Of a stretch of 64,000 nt of DNA, positions 37,437-47,932 are shown piece by piece. Made by a program: the position numbers and the translations under genes. Below the pieces are notes generated by a model. It was not told the origin of the DNA. It saw nothing but the letters and a program-made list of their open reading frames with translations, and made no database searches. The stretch's first letter is position 1, and each line of letters opens with the position of its first letter. Source of the stretch: Alnus glutinosa. Its lineage: Eukaryota; Streptophyta; Magnoliopsida; Fagales; Betulaceae. Where the stretch lies: positions 27,847,616-27,911,615 of the forward strand of contig NC_084894.1 in NCBI RefSeq assembly GCF_958979055.1, given 5' to 3'.

Positions 37437-38016
37437 TATCAGAACAACGGCTCCGGCGACCCTTCTGCGAAGATTGCGGCAATATTATCAATATCCTCCA
37501 ACTCTGTCTCTGGCGATACCCGCTCCGAGAAGGCCACGCTGGTGCACTCCTTCTCTGCCAGCCCCTTCCCGAGCCCGAGCCCGAGCCCGCTCCTGGCAAG
37601 AGTGCCTCAAATTTGGCAAAGTCGATAGTGATCCACATGCAAATTGGAAGGAGCGCAGAACTAAGAACAAGTAATTACTACCTCTCTCTTTTTCACTTCA
37701 GTACGTGACAGACTTGGCGTCTTCTATTCTCACCATAAATCTAATTGGAAAGCATTGACGAAATGTAGAGACAAAATGAACCCCAAATTCCAATGAAATG
37801 AAGTTTTGTGGTGGTGTAACCCAAGTGCTATATATACACGTCCACTCTTCCAAACTCAGCTCATGCTTGAGCCTCTAGAATCTAGTTATAGTTGGTAGCA
37901 TAGTTTGATTGTGCAAAAGCGTAGTTTGATTGTGCAAAAATTCATAGTTTTTTTTTTTTACTGGGTTTCGCCGGTAGAACCCGATTCGGTGGCCGGGGCT
38001 TTGACCAAATGCGATT

Positions 38017-38145
38017 ATGGCGAAGGGTTGGAAATTGACGACGAGTCGGGGCAAGAGGCTGCTAAGGAGCCACAGCCAGGGTTTGAACGGCGTGGAGGAC
38101 TCGTCGAAGCTCGGAGAAGAGGACGTGTGGTCCATAGTTAAACTC
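38017..38145 (+). pseudogene. Captured start of an S40/DUF584-like gene
   Basis: Forty-three intact codons from ATG 38017: 'MAKGWKLTTSR', then 'LNGVEDSSKLGEEDVWSIV'. The beginning and the LGEEDVWS motif match my memory of the N-terminus of plant S40 (senescence regulator, DUF584) proteins. The sequence then joins the terminal repeat ('tccatagttaaactcatatg'). It is a fragment without the family's C-terminal part. The assignment rests on motif recall. Confidence 0.55.
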
Positions 38146-38749
38146 ATATGGTCATACTTGTTCAGCAAAGGGCAAGAAAAGAGAGCTTAAAAGGGTATCT
38201 TGTGGTATTTTCTACCATAGTTAAACTAATATGGGAAAATATGAATCCCAGCAGTAGAAAAAAGTGCGCAGACTTTTTTCTATCGCATTGTAGTCGGATC
38301 CTTAAATTAGATTAAATATATTTAAAAAATATATTTTATGTCTAATTTTATATTTTTAGTTCAAATTACGCTCTGATACACATTATGGAAAGTTTAATAT
38401 TTAAGATTTAAATATTTTTTTTTAAATAGACTAAATAAAATAGTGGAATATTTATATGTAAATTATACAAAGATTAATTAATAGATCATTAAATTAAAAA
38501 TACTTTTGTAGTGTAGCTTTAAAAGAAATGGAGAAGAGAAATTAAATAAAGTAGAAGAGAAAAGCTTAAGATAGGTCTTACGCCCTCGGAATTAAAAAAT
38601 AATAATAAAAAAAAAAATAATTGGTCAAATTTGGTTTTTGAATGAAGACTTTTCAAAAAAAGATAGGAAATAGCCAAGACAATTCTAGGCGTAAAAGTGA
38701 AACATGTAGAACATGGGCTGTGATAGTTGCGCGCACTACAAATGTACAA

Positions 38750-38933
38750 CCAGGAGGAATGCTACATACCATCTCCTTGACTCATTGTCCTCATTTTATC
38801 CTCTCAAAATTGATGTGGCTCTTAAAATCACCATTTGGTCAAAATCCAACAATGATCTATCATAAATTAAATGGTGATTTTAAGAGCCACATCAATTTTG
38901 GGAGGACAATGAGATGATATGTAGCATTTCTGG
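38750..38933. mobile_element. Foldback MITE with 5-bp flanking repeat
   Basis: Arms such as 'attgatgtggctcttaaaat' and 'attttaagagccacatcaat', with ends 'aatgctacataccatctc' and 'gagatgatatgtagcattt'. TACAA flanks it at 38745-38749 and 38934-38938. The inner loop is short and AT-rich. It belongs to the GTAATGCTACATA group also seen at 33132. Confidence 0.78.
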
Positions 38934-38971
38934 TACAACTAGTGCATAATTTCAAGACATATTAGAGTGAC

Positions 38972-39112
38972 GGAAAATGATATTTACACTTTTTGTGCAC
39001 AACAACTACACTCACACAAGACACATTGGGGTGGAGCCCACACACTGGGCTCCACCCCAATGTGTCTTGTGTAAGTGTAGTTGTTGTGAGAGTGATGTGT
39101 AAGTATTATTTC
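38972..39112. mobile_element. Near-perfect hairpin element (inverted repeat, about 45-bp inner arms)
   Basis: 'acaacaactacactcacaca' through 'gacacattggggtggagccc' is followed, after a loop of a few bases, by 'gggctccaccccaatgtgtc' through 'gtaagtgtagttgttgt'. The pairing has only a couple of mismatches. The outer arms 'ggaaaatgatatttacac' and 'gtgtaagtattatttcc' extend the pairing. The high arm identity implies youth. It is only 39 bp from the preceding foldback. Confidence 0.85.
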
Positions 39113-39430
39113 CCTAGAGTAGGACGACTTACACATGTAGATCTCATCTCAATGTCTTAAAATTGTGCAATTGTTGTATTTTAACATTTCCAATAGAACA
39201 TTTGAGTGGTGCTAAAGAAGACATGAACGCTGAACTGCTGAAGCAGTGAAGCCCGAAGCAAAAATACTAGGGTGAAAAGGGATCAAATTTCGACGCCGCT
39301 TAAGGTTTCTTTTACAAAAATTTCAGCTATGTCCTAAAATTATGCCTATAAATAGGCCAAACCACATCAGTATTTTTCACATCAAAAATTTATTCTCTCT
39401 CTCTCACTTTCGTAGTGAAGTGCAATACTG

Positions 39431-39469
<39 letters not shown>

Positions 39470-40324
39470 AGAAGAAGAAGAAGAAGAAGAAGAAGAGAGA
39501 GGGAAATATATATTTAGAATAATAATAAGCTTTAGAGCTACTCTAGCTAAGTGGGAGTGTTAGGTATAATTCTTTTATCCTTGTTTATGTCAATTCTAGT
39601 TATTAGAATTTAAATTATGTTGATATAATTAATGCCTAAATTGTTCAGGAAAGTGTGATTGAATATCTCAGGGAATGATATTATATTCAATCATTCTTTT
39701 AAATAGTATAAATATTGCGTCGTTGTGCTACCTAAACATTATTAGGTATTTTACAATAGCACCGTTGTAATGCCCAAATAATGTTAGAATTTTTAGGTAA
39801 ATATTAGTAGTGCCGTAGTAATACTCGTGTAAAAATACGTGGTAAAGCTATGTAGCCGTTATGATGTCCAAATGACATTATGAGATTTTAGATATATGTC
39901 GTTATGCTGTCTGTTTTTAGACAGAGGATAAAGAAAATAATCAATGGTCTAGATATTAACTTTTTAAAATTGAATTTAGACTAATATATTGTCATGCGTG
40001 GGCGCAATAAATTACAGTGAGTTATTAAAGACAAGAAGATCTTTTAGAGTGTCTGGGAAGTGGTAAGTATAATTACTTACTGAGAAATGATACTGTTTTT
40101 ATGAACATTTTACTTATTGAAGTATTTGATAAAGTTTTGAGATATGATTATTTAAATTACATGAGCCTAAGTATTTTATGGATAACATGATTATATGTTT
40201 TAATTATTTTTACATGTATTGAAATAATTTGTGAAATTAAAGAGGATGATTATGAGAACAAAATAATGACGTTAAGATATACATGTTATTGCGCATCTTT
40301 GATTAATAAGAATAAAAGATAAAT

Positions 40325-40960
40325 AAGAAACTATAAGGTTTCCTATGTTAACTGTGGAAGTCGAAGGGGCCTTCCAGTTTAAATAAAGGGATAATTACAC
40401 TTAACCCCCCTGATTTATCCACGATGTGGCGATTTACCCCCCAATGTACCAAAATTGGTATATGACCCCCCCGAACTTGACAACGTGTGACAAAATCGAC
40501 CTTCCGTCCAGTCGCCCGTTTGTTTTGGGCGGAAAGTCGGTCACGTGCAAGTCACGTGACTTGGGGAGGGTCTCTGTCTTAAACGGTCACGTGACTTGCA
40601 CGTGAGTGACTTTCTGTCCAAACGAACAGGCGACTGGACGGAAGGTCGATTTTGTCACACGTTGGCAAGTTCGGGGGGGTTATATACCAATTTTGTTACA
40701 TTGGGGGGTAAATCGCCACACCGTGGATAAATCAGGGGGGTTAAGTGTAATTATCCCTTAAATAAAAAACTAGGAGGTTTCCTATGTTAACTGTGGAAGC
40801 CAAATGGGCCTTCCAGGTTAAATAAGAAGACAGAAGTTTGAGGGTGTCCTTAGGTTAATTGTTGAAGCCGAAAGGGCCTTCCAGATTAAATTAGAAACCA
40901 AAAAATTTTTCACGAACAATGTTTAAACGAGGAGCCGAAGGTGCCTCCTAATAGTCGTAA
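40325..40960. repeat. Minisatellite of 'tttcctatgttaactgtgga' units split by a MULE
   Basis: Units of about 60-70 bp with 'ggtttcctatgttaactgtg' and 'ggccttccag' occur at about 40337, 40775 and, more diverged, about 40843 and 40925. The first and second copies are separated by the palindromic element 40388-40757. Confidence 0.65.
40388..40757. mobile_element. Palindromic Mutator-type MITE with perfect 9-bp TSD
   Basis: A 370-bp element that is almost entirely one inverted repeat: 'gggataattacacttaaccc' at the left, its complement at the right end, and inner arms such as 'gtccagtcgcccgtttg' against 'cgaacaggcgactggac'. TTAAATAAA flanks it at 40379-40387 and 40758-40766. CACGTGACTTGCACGTGA motifs lie near the centre. 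It is non-coding. Confidence 0.88.
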
Positions 40961-41019
40961 ACGAAAGGTTAAAATCCTTTAGAAAGTTGGATGAGCCAAA
41001 AGAGTCTCCTAGGGAGAGG

Positions 41020-41065
<46 letters not shown>

Positions 41066-42126
41066 ATTGCATTGCATCTAATGAATAATGTGATTTATAT
41101 GTTTTATAGAATTGTTTCATTAATTTATATTTATATACATATTTATTTTATGAGATGCTAGTAACATGTATATTGATATATGTATAAAGCTATACATATT
41201 AAATAAATGTCACTATAAAGATAAGTGGATTTTATTATCTACAGTGCTTATCTTATCAGCTATGAATTACATAAAATAATTCTTTTTGGTAAATCTAACA
41301 TACATGTTATTATAATCACCATATTAGGGATATTATCGAAAAAGATGGCTCATATTTGAAAATTCTTATACTTACTAAGACCGGAAACTCATTAATCCGC
41401 CTATGTAAATGTGGGAACACCACAATTACATAGATGTTGATGCAGGTATAGAAGTAGGTGAAAATGATCCATATGCCTGTCTATAGTATTATGGATAAGG
41501 TTTTCTTGTGCCTTAATGGTTGTAAATATCCAGAAAATGTCTATCTTTTGAAATGTATCTATAGTTAGACATGTTCTAAGTACTTTTGATGTATAGCTAC
41601 TTATGTGTTGTTTTTGGCACTTTTGACTACTGTTGTTTTATCATGTAAAGTACAATGTACGAATCTATATAATATAAAAGTCATCATTTCAACTCTGATG
41701 TGTTCTATAAGGGTTATCTTATTAAAAAATATATATATCAATTGTGAGATACATAAACTCTATGATATAATTGAAGCTAAGTTAGTAATATTTAGTGTAG
41801 ATTGGAGATTTTCACTTTCACTTTCATTAAGTAAAGGCGGGGCGCTACATTATCCATTCCAAACAACCTCCCTTTTTGTGGTTCGGACAACTAATTGTAG
41901 GAAAGGCTGATCTTTTGGTAAGGGCAGACTTTTTGAGCAAATGATGCAACTTCACTATATATGGTGATGACTTAAATGAGTATTAGGGAAAAGTTGCGAA
42001 AAAGAATATGATATGAATTTCGAATTCATTTCATCTAATTGGTGCGAGGCAGGCATGCACATATCTGAGACACAAGGTGTGGCAAAAATACGTAATCAAA
42101 AGAACGAAGAAAAAACAAAGAATTTA

Positions 42127-42916
42127 GGAGTAATTACCTTTTCTTTTTTTCTTTTCTTTTTTTCATGAACTATCAATCTCCATCAATATGCTCTCATGAA
42201 CTGATACTCTTACCAAATGACCGCATCGAACAACCATTTACTTACCAAAACTCTCCTTCCGTCAGTCAACTTCGTTAAAAAACTTGAAATGACTTAAATA
42301 TCTTAACTTTATAATCAAAATTTACATATAATATCCTCAATATTAAAATAATTTTTTTTTTAAAAAAAAAAAAAAAAAAAAGAAAAAAAGAAAAAAAAAG
42401 GGAGTGGCTGCCAGCCACCCCCTAAAGGGAGGAGTGTGGCCTGTGAGCTACCCAGAGCAAGCTGGTGGCTGCGTGGCCACCTCATAGGCTGGGGGAGGCT
42501 CGCAGACCATCCTCCTCCCCTGAGGGGCTGGTTGTCACCAACAGCGACTGCATTTCTTTTCCTTTCTTTTTTTTTATTCTTTTTTTTTTCAAAAAAATAT
42601 TTTTTAATGTTTTAAATTTTTAGGTCTTATTTTTTTTTTTGAGGTTTTATATTTTTCATATATTTGTATTTTTAGGTTTGATGTTTTTTATTAAATTATT
42701 TTTTGAGAGTATTTTTGTCTTTAAACGAAATTTAATGTCTAAAAATATAATATTCCATTTGATTTAACGAGATTTCCTAACGAATTAAGAGTTTTGATAA
42801 GTAAATGGTAGTTTGATACGATGGGGAGAGTGTCAATTCATGGGGATATATTGACGTACATAAGCCTACCGTTCACAAAAAATAAAAGAAGAAAAAAAAA
42901 GAAGAAGGTATTTCCC
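42127..42916. mobile_element. Non-autonomous Mutator-like element directly after CHX gene D
   Basis: A 790-bp element with perfect 9-bp flanks AAGAATTTA (42118-42126 and 42917-42925). The ends GGAGTAATTACC and GGTATTTCCC and inner arms ('aaccatttacttaccaaaac' against 'ttttgataagtaaatggta') are inverted. The interior has long A and T tracts around a GGTGGC/GCCACC-rich block (42405-42550), as in the 18978 element. It ends 21 bp from the gene D stop codon, so it probably forms most of that gene's 3' UTR or its termination region. Confidence 0.85.
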
Positions 42917-42937
42917 AAGAATTTATTTGCATATCCT

Positions 42938-45167
42938 TTATTTCCCTTGCTCAAACCTAGCGTAAGTAGGCGTAAAATCTTCATCATCAGAAAATTCACT
43001 GTTGACCTTTGAAGCTAAAGATTTGCTTCTATTAGAAATCGGTAAGCTGGGAATGGTCTGTAGCGGCGGGCAATGGCCAGCTTCTTGTGGCTGTTGCTGC
43101 ACCACCAAAACTGAAAACTGAGACTGATCTAAATTGGTCAGCATGTCTCCGATCACCCCAAGCTCAGGGCAGTCGCTCCATTCTGTAGTCAGGCCTAACA
43201 TAAGCGGCGAGTCGGGTTCATGGTACCTTCCGACCATTACCAAATCGAAATCATCCTCCATGGCATGGATGGCCTGCGTAGTTTCTACTCCATCCTCCAC
43301 TATCTCCTCTTTGTATTGGTTTTTTTCCTTGATAGCATTGGCTTTGAACTCGCGGATCAAATCATCTTCAATATTCTTCTCCTTTGCATAAAATTGACGT
43401 TCATGTATGAACCTGACTACGGTGAGGTTGACACGTGGATGTTTGGCCATGCGTCTGCTATAGGCAAGTGCTTCTAAATCATCTGCGCCACCGAAAAACA
43501 GCAAGCCAATGCGATATGACGAGGAGGATGTTGTTGTTAAGGCGGAGCGATGGCCACGCGCGTTATTGCCCCGCTCAATTAGGACTCCGACAGAGCATGG
43601 GGCCATGTTGATGACGTTGCGGTTGACCATTCTAATGGATGGGGCGGATGCTCCCACCTGTCCGTCAATTGCCCACTGCTTGTGAAAAGGGACGATCACG
43701 ATGGTGGTCCTTTTGTCTAGCGCGAGACTGCATATATCGTTGTGCATGCTTGCATATGGTGCGACCGCAGTGAAGTGTTGCACCACGACACTCCCAAGGT
43801 GCTGTTGCTCAAACTGTGTGAAGGCACCAACGACATGTTCTGAACTGGTTGCGTTGGAAGCCGTCTTGTTCAGATGGTGATGGGGCACAAGTATGGCCGA
43901 TGCGCTGCCAGTTAGCTCCACGAGGTGAAGGACAAAGATGGAAATTGGGCTGAATCTGGTTGAATTGGAGGCTTCTAGAAGATTTAAAATCATGGGGACA
44001 TTGTCTTCCTGGTTGATACAGACCAGAATACGGAGCTGGACGGTGTCCAGTGATTGCAGAATGGTCCTTCTCCCGTAGGGCGCCGTGTACCTCCTTGATG
44101 GATCATAAAGGAACCTCACCATGGGCCTGGCTAACCCAGATACAAGCAGCATTGTGATTAGCAGCAGGGAAAAGGTTTGGTCGTCTAGGATCTGTGCATG
44201 CATGAATAATTCATTTAAATAGGACATAAAACAAGAATCAACCAATATATATCGAACTTGTTCTTTCATCAAACCTAGTCCTCGAAGAACTAGCCAGTCC
44301 GAATATGATTCACTATTTTTTCCCATCACAACCGGAAGATATATATATATATATATGCTAGAGCTCCTTCAGTATTATGTCAACATAGAAGACCCTAAAA
44401 AGATATTAGAAAGAGTTTTAGCATTTCTTACACGTGTATATATATATATGAGTGTCCCTTCTATACAGTCATGGTAGAAAACAACGGGTTTATGCCCACC
44501 AATAATCAGTCCACATGTCAGCTAAAACTAAAAAAATTAAAATATTGTTGAAGTACCCACGACCTGCACTTTCAAGTAAGAAAAACCCTTCTGCCCCACC
44601 ATGGCACTGCTCAAGCTGGACCACCGGTGACAAAGAGAGATCCAGGGCTCTCGACCTCGACCCAACCCCGATCTCCTGCGACAGAGAGAGATCCGGCCGG
44701 CGTGCGTGGGTTTCCGGCCGGATCTCTCTTTCTCTCACCCTTACCCAACCCCGACCACCTGTGACAGAGAGATCCGGCCGGTGTGCGTGGGTTTCTGGCA
44801 GGATCTCTCTTTCTCTCACCTTGACCCAACCCTGACCACCTGCGACAGAGAGGGATCTGGCCGGCTTGCGTGGGTTTCCGGCCGGATCTCTCTTTCTCTC
44901 ACCCCGACCACCTGCGACAAAGAGAGATTCGACTGGTGTGCATGGGTTTTCGGCCGGATCTCTCTTTCACTCACCTCGACCACCTGCAACAGAGAGAGAT
45001 CCGGCCGGTGTGCTCATTTTTCCTGCCAGATCTCATTTTAACATACGTTGAAGAAATCCATCGGATGTTTTGATTTAATTTGATTTTTTTTTTCCAAGCT
45101 TACGTGTCAACTTCTAATTAGAAGGCAAAAAATGACTAGTTTCTCCCGGGACTGGATTGAAGTTATT

Positions 45168-45214
<47 letters not shown>

Positions 45215-47711
45215 AGACCAGATGCAAAAGAGGCTTTATATTTGTACTTATTAGTTCAGAAATCAGAGAGAGAGAGAGAGAGAGAGGTTTGCTTACGCTG
45301 GCATCCTTCCACATGATATATGTAGCAACCTCTATGATGCCTTTGGAACACATGATTAGAGCAAGAGTAACGGCCTCCCATGAGGGCACGCCGCAGTAAA
45401 GCGCAGGCAAAAGGGTACCACCGAACTTCCCAACATAACCCATGATGATGATTGCCTCAATGATTACCGGAGAATTCCCTCCTGCCCCGGCCGACAACAA
45501 GTCCGTCTGCAAACCACTAATCGCAATGAAAACCGGAAGTAGCAAACCAGTCGCTATTGTATTTAGCTTATCTACTAAACTCGATCCCAGCGGCGGCCCG
45601 TCTGGCAAAGCAATACCCATCAAAAAAGGCCCAAACGCAGCATGCTGCCCGATAACTTCGGCGAACACCGCGCAGCCCAGAACTATCAGAAGAATGATAA
45701 CAAAGTGAGTTTCCTTCATGGGCCGTCCTTCTGGTGTGCGTTTGGTTAACCATAATATGAACGGCCGGAAAACAAATACGATGGCGATCAAAAAGACGGC
45801 GATCCACAAAAGAGCCCATAACGACATCCATTTCGATCTGCGTATGGCTAAGCCGATTGTAGTCATGGAAACACCCGTGACCCAGCTACACAAATCGCTG
45901 ACCATCGAGGCGTAGGTTGCTAATCGGCCGATCTCCGAGTTGAGAATATGAAGATCAGCAAGAAGGGCAGTAATAACAGGAAAGCTTGACATGGAATTAA
46001 CTGCCACTATAAATGGAAGGGAAGTCGTTATGCTCTCGTCTACAGGCATCGCATGATTCATGATAAAATAGGTGAGTCCGGCAAGCGCATAAGGCATCAC
46101 GAAACCGATGGTGCCTATTAGCACGGCGGCGCCTCCTGCCTTTCTCAATATTCTTGTATCCATATGTACTCCTAACACAAACAGGTGAAGCAGGAAGCCT
46201 ATGTTTGCGGCTGTTTGAAGAACCATTTTGCCTGACAGTGGAAACAACTTCATCATATAACTGCCTATGAAACGCCCAAGAATTGTTGGACCCATTATCA
46301 CACCGGCCTACAGGTAGAAACATCAACGTACAATCACAACATATACAATTAAAAAGGATATATTCATATATATATATTATAAGAAGCCGCCATATATAGT
46401 TAGTTTCTGCATGCCAATATAGCAGCCAAACGTGCATGTTAACTATATATTTACCTCCCCCCTAATTACCAATCTTTTTTCAATCTCCTCTCAATTTTTG
46501 TAATATCTCTCCTAATCTATTATTAAGGTTGCAATGTCCCACACTTCTGCGACTCAAAATAACAAAAATATATACTATTCATAAGAAGAAGAAAAAAAAT
46601 CATTAAAAAAAAAAAAAAAAAAGATAACTCATTTTTAATCTTATGGACAGTATTTTTATCATTTAGGATCACGAAAATGGGCATTACTACAACTCAATTG
46701 TAGATTGAAAATTGGCATTTACAAAAATACCCATGTTATGTCATTACTCATTAGTATAAGAGATATACTTTACATAATTCTCTTGACCTTCTTTCTTCTT
46801 TCCACTTTTTAAAATCATTATTAGATCTGTAAGGTATACGTATGAGATAATATGGGCTCCACAAATTTAATGGTGATTTTAAAAAATGAGAGAATGACAA
46901 AAGAAGTAAAGGAATCATTTCTAAATGTCATTTGCATGCTCAATAATTGAAAATTTTGTTAATTAAACAGATTATGCATGCTTATAGAGTCGGGTCAATC
47001 TAGCTAACACAGCCGGTTTATTAAAATAGTTATGTGAATCAGGACAGGAGGTGATACCCACCTATTATTAAATGGGCCATATCAAGGTTAAAGGGATTTA
47101 CGTGTTTAATTAGTTAACTAATTAACATATGGCTTCTATTGTAAGTTTAATCTATAACCCAATATTGCTTGAGTGATCAGTTTCTGCCAAGATGATCTAT
47201 ATGCAAGTTCTGTAGAAGATCAGCATCTGGTTTCTAATAGCAATGTTTCTTTATGTGTTATACCAACGATCAGGCTAGCTAATTATAATATATATATGAA
47301 TTTAGTTGGGATTATAATTAAGGAAGATCAACAAATTGATCCAGTTTTACTAAATTAAAGTTCATCAAAAATCAATAATATTCAATTGAAAATAAATGAA
47401 CGACGTATGTCTAGCTCCCCACCTAAGAGGCCAGGGAGGCTAGGGAGGAATTAACTTACCAGAACTTGTGCAGTGATAATACTTTGGCGCAGAGGTTTGA
47501 GCAAGATGAAAATAAATCTTGAAGCAAAGAAAGACAAAATGATTTGGGCAAGGAAAACAGGTGCGGAGAAGTCAAGAGGATTATCTCCGAACCAAATGCC
47601 GTTGGAGGAGACCATGTGAGGGTATTGGCACACAATGCCTTCTTCAGCAAATGGCCCCGTCACGATCCCAGCAGTCATAACACCAGTTTTCATGATATCC
47701 TCTGATGCCAT
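42938..47711 (-). CDS. CHX cation/H+ exchanger gene D (three exons, 838 aa)
   Basis: Join of 47711-47460, 46307-45297 and 44191-42938; phase-0 GT-AG introns of 1152 and 1105 bp ('AQVL|AGVIMGP' and 'KDAS|ILDDQTFSL'). The start MASEDIMKT is the most upstream Met of the exon; Met7 and Met12 are alternatives. The membrane domain contains 'MSSFPVITALLADL' (Ser where B, C and E have Thr), Asp222 in 'SMVSDLCSW', and a late-helix Lys in 'VGKFGGT'. The tail has 'GGADDLEALAYSRRMAKHP', 'LVMVGRYHEPDSP' and 'CPELGVIGDMLTN', then a longer C-terminus than the others, ending 'TPTYARFEQGK'. Predicted membrane cation/H+ exchanger. Intron 2 carries a minisatellite and ends in (GA)n and (TA)n runs near the donor. 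Confidence 0.93.
44628..45040. repeat. Minisatellite in intron 2 of gene D
   Basis: About five units of 72-84 bp, beginning near 44675, 44759, 44839, 44911 and 44983. Each has 'gagagatccggccgg', 'gtgcgtgggttt' and 'ccggccggatctctctttct', so every unit contains an internal inverted repeat. It is far more GC-rich than the rest of the intron. The open frames here are artefacts of the repeat. Confidence 0.88.
45171..45210. repeat. (TA)n microsatellite in intron 2 of gene D
   Basis: Pure TA dinucleotides. A (GA)n run at about 45265-45286 sits within 15 bp of the exon 2 donor (GTAAGC at 45296-45291), so length changes there could approach the splice site. Confidence 0.9.
46445..46745. mobile_element. 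MITE-like fragment in intron 1 of gene D
   Basis: 'tttacctccccc', 'ttaaggttgcaatgtcccac' and 'aaaataacaaaaata' repeat the pattern seen at 15711-15915 and 49077-49315. Weak inverted ends ('tttacctcc' against 'ggcatttac') are present. The boundaries are approximate. Confidence 0.4.
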
Positions 47712-47892
47712 AATATTGAATATATATTTTTGAAGGAGCTAGCTCGATCGATCTTAACAGAAATTAACAAGATGATAAAGAACTTGAAAACGAAAAGATA
47801 AAGAGGAAAGGAGATCGAGAGAGAGACAGCGAGTTAGCTAGAGACATGATCAAGGAAATAAAAGTAAAGGGTGATCGATCCCCATTGTGTAC

Positions 47893-47932
<40 letters not shown>

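Larger units (their letters stand above)
37219..38301. mobile_element. Pack-MULE carrying fragments of two host genes
   Basis: A 1083-bp element with long terminal inverted repeats (37219-37353 and 38149-38301). Both start GGATCCG from the outside and share 'ttttttctac', 'tatggtagaaaat' and 'tagtttaactatggtag' type stretches. It is flanked by TTAAATTGG (37210-37218) and TTAAATTAG (38302-38310), a 9-bp target duplication with one mismatch. The interior is GC-rich compared with its surroundings and contains a kinase fragment on the minus strand and an S40-like fragment on the plus strand. There is no transposase. The features fit a non-autonomous Mutator-like element that captured gene pieces. 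Confidence 0.8.
39113..41849. other. Retrotransposon-like block absent from unit B
   Basis: Non-coding sequence, inserted relative to the sister duplication. It includes a poly(A)/(GAA)n run (39431-39495), a minisatellite (40325-40960), a (GA)n run (41023-41062) and a right edge 'aaggcggggcgctaca' at 41849, where homology to unit B resumes. The GGGGCG-CTACA edge resembles the end of long gypsy-type LTRs, but I could not find the left edge or any polyprotein. The class is uncertain. Confidence 0.4.
22844..41965 (-). repeat. Segmental duplication unit 2 (contains CHX gene C), expanded by insertions
   Basis: Sister of the unit at 12744-20600 and about 2.4 times longer. The shared backbone is broken by: a foldback at 23033-23156, Cassandra with its nested insert (25313-28943), a TRIM-like element (29240-29700), a hAT MITE (30206-30415), foldbacks at 33132-33304 and 33336-33500, a copia LTR block (about 34137-35135), a block at about 35286-36760, and a composite block from about 36950 to 41849. 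Homology resumes at about 41855 ('ggttcggacaactaattgta' against 'gtttgggcaaccaaattgta' at 20529) and ends near 41965. Confidence 0.8.

Noticed and set aside
37219-37708. Functional kinase gene
   Set aside because: Only about 40 kinase codons are present; no catalytic loop or activation segment, and the frame runs into the terminal repeat.
44490-45073. Several ORFs of 60-110 codons on both strands
   Set aside because: Repeating peptides such as 'FRPDLSFSHP' reflect the minisatellite in intron 2 of gene D.
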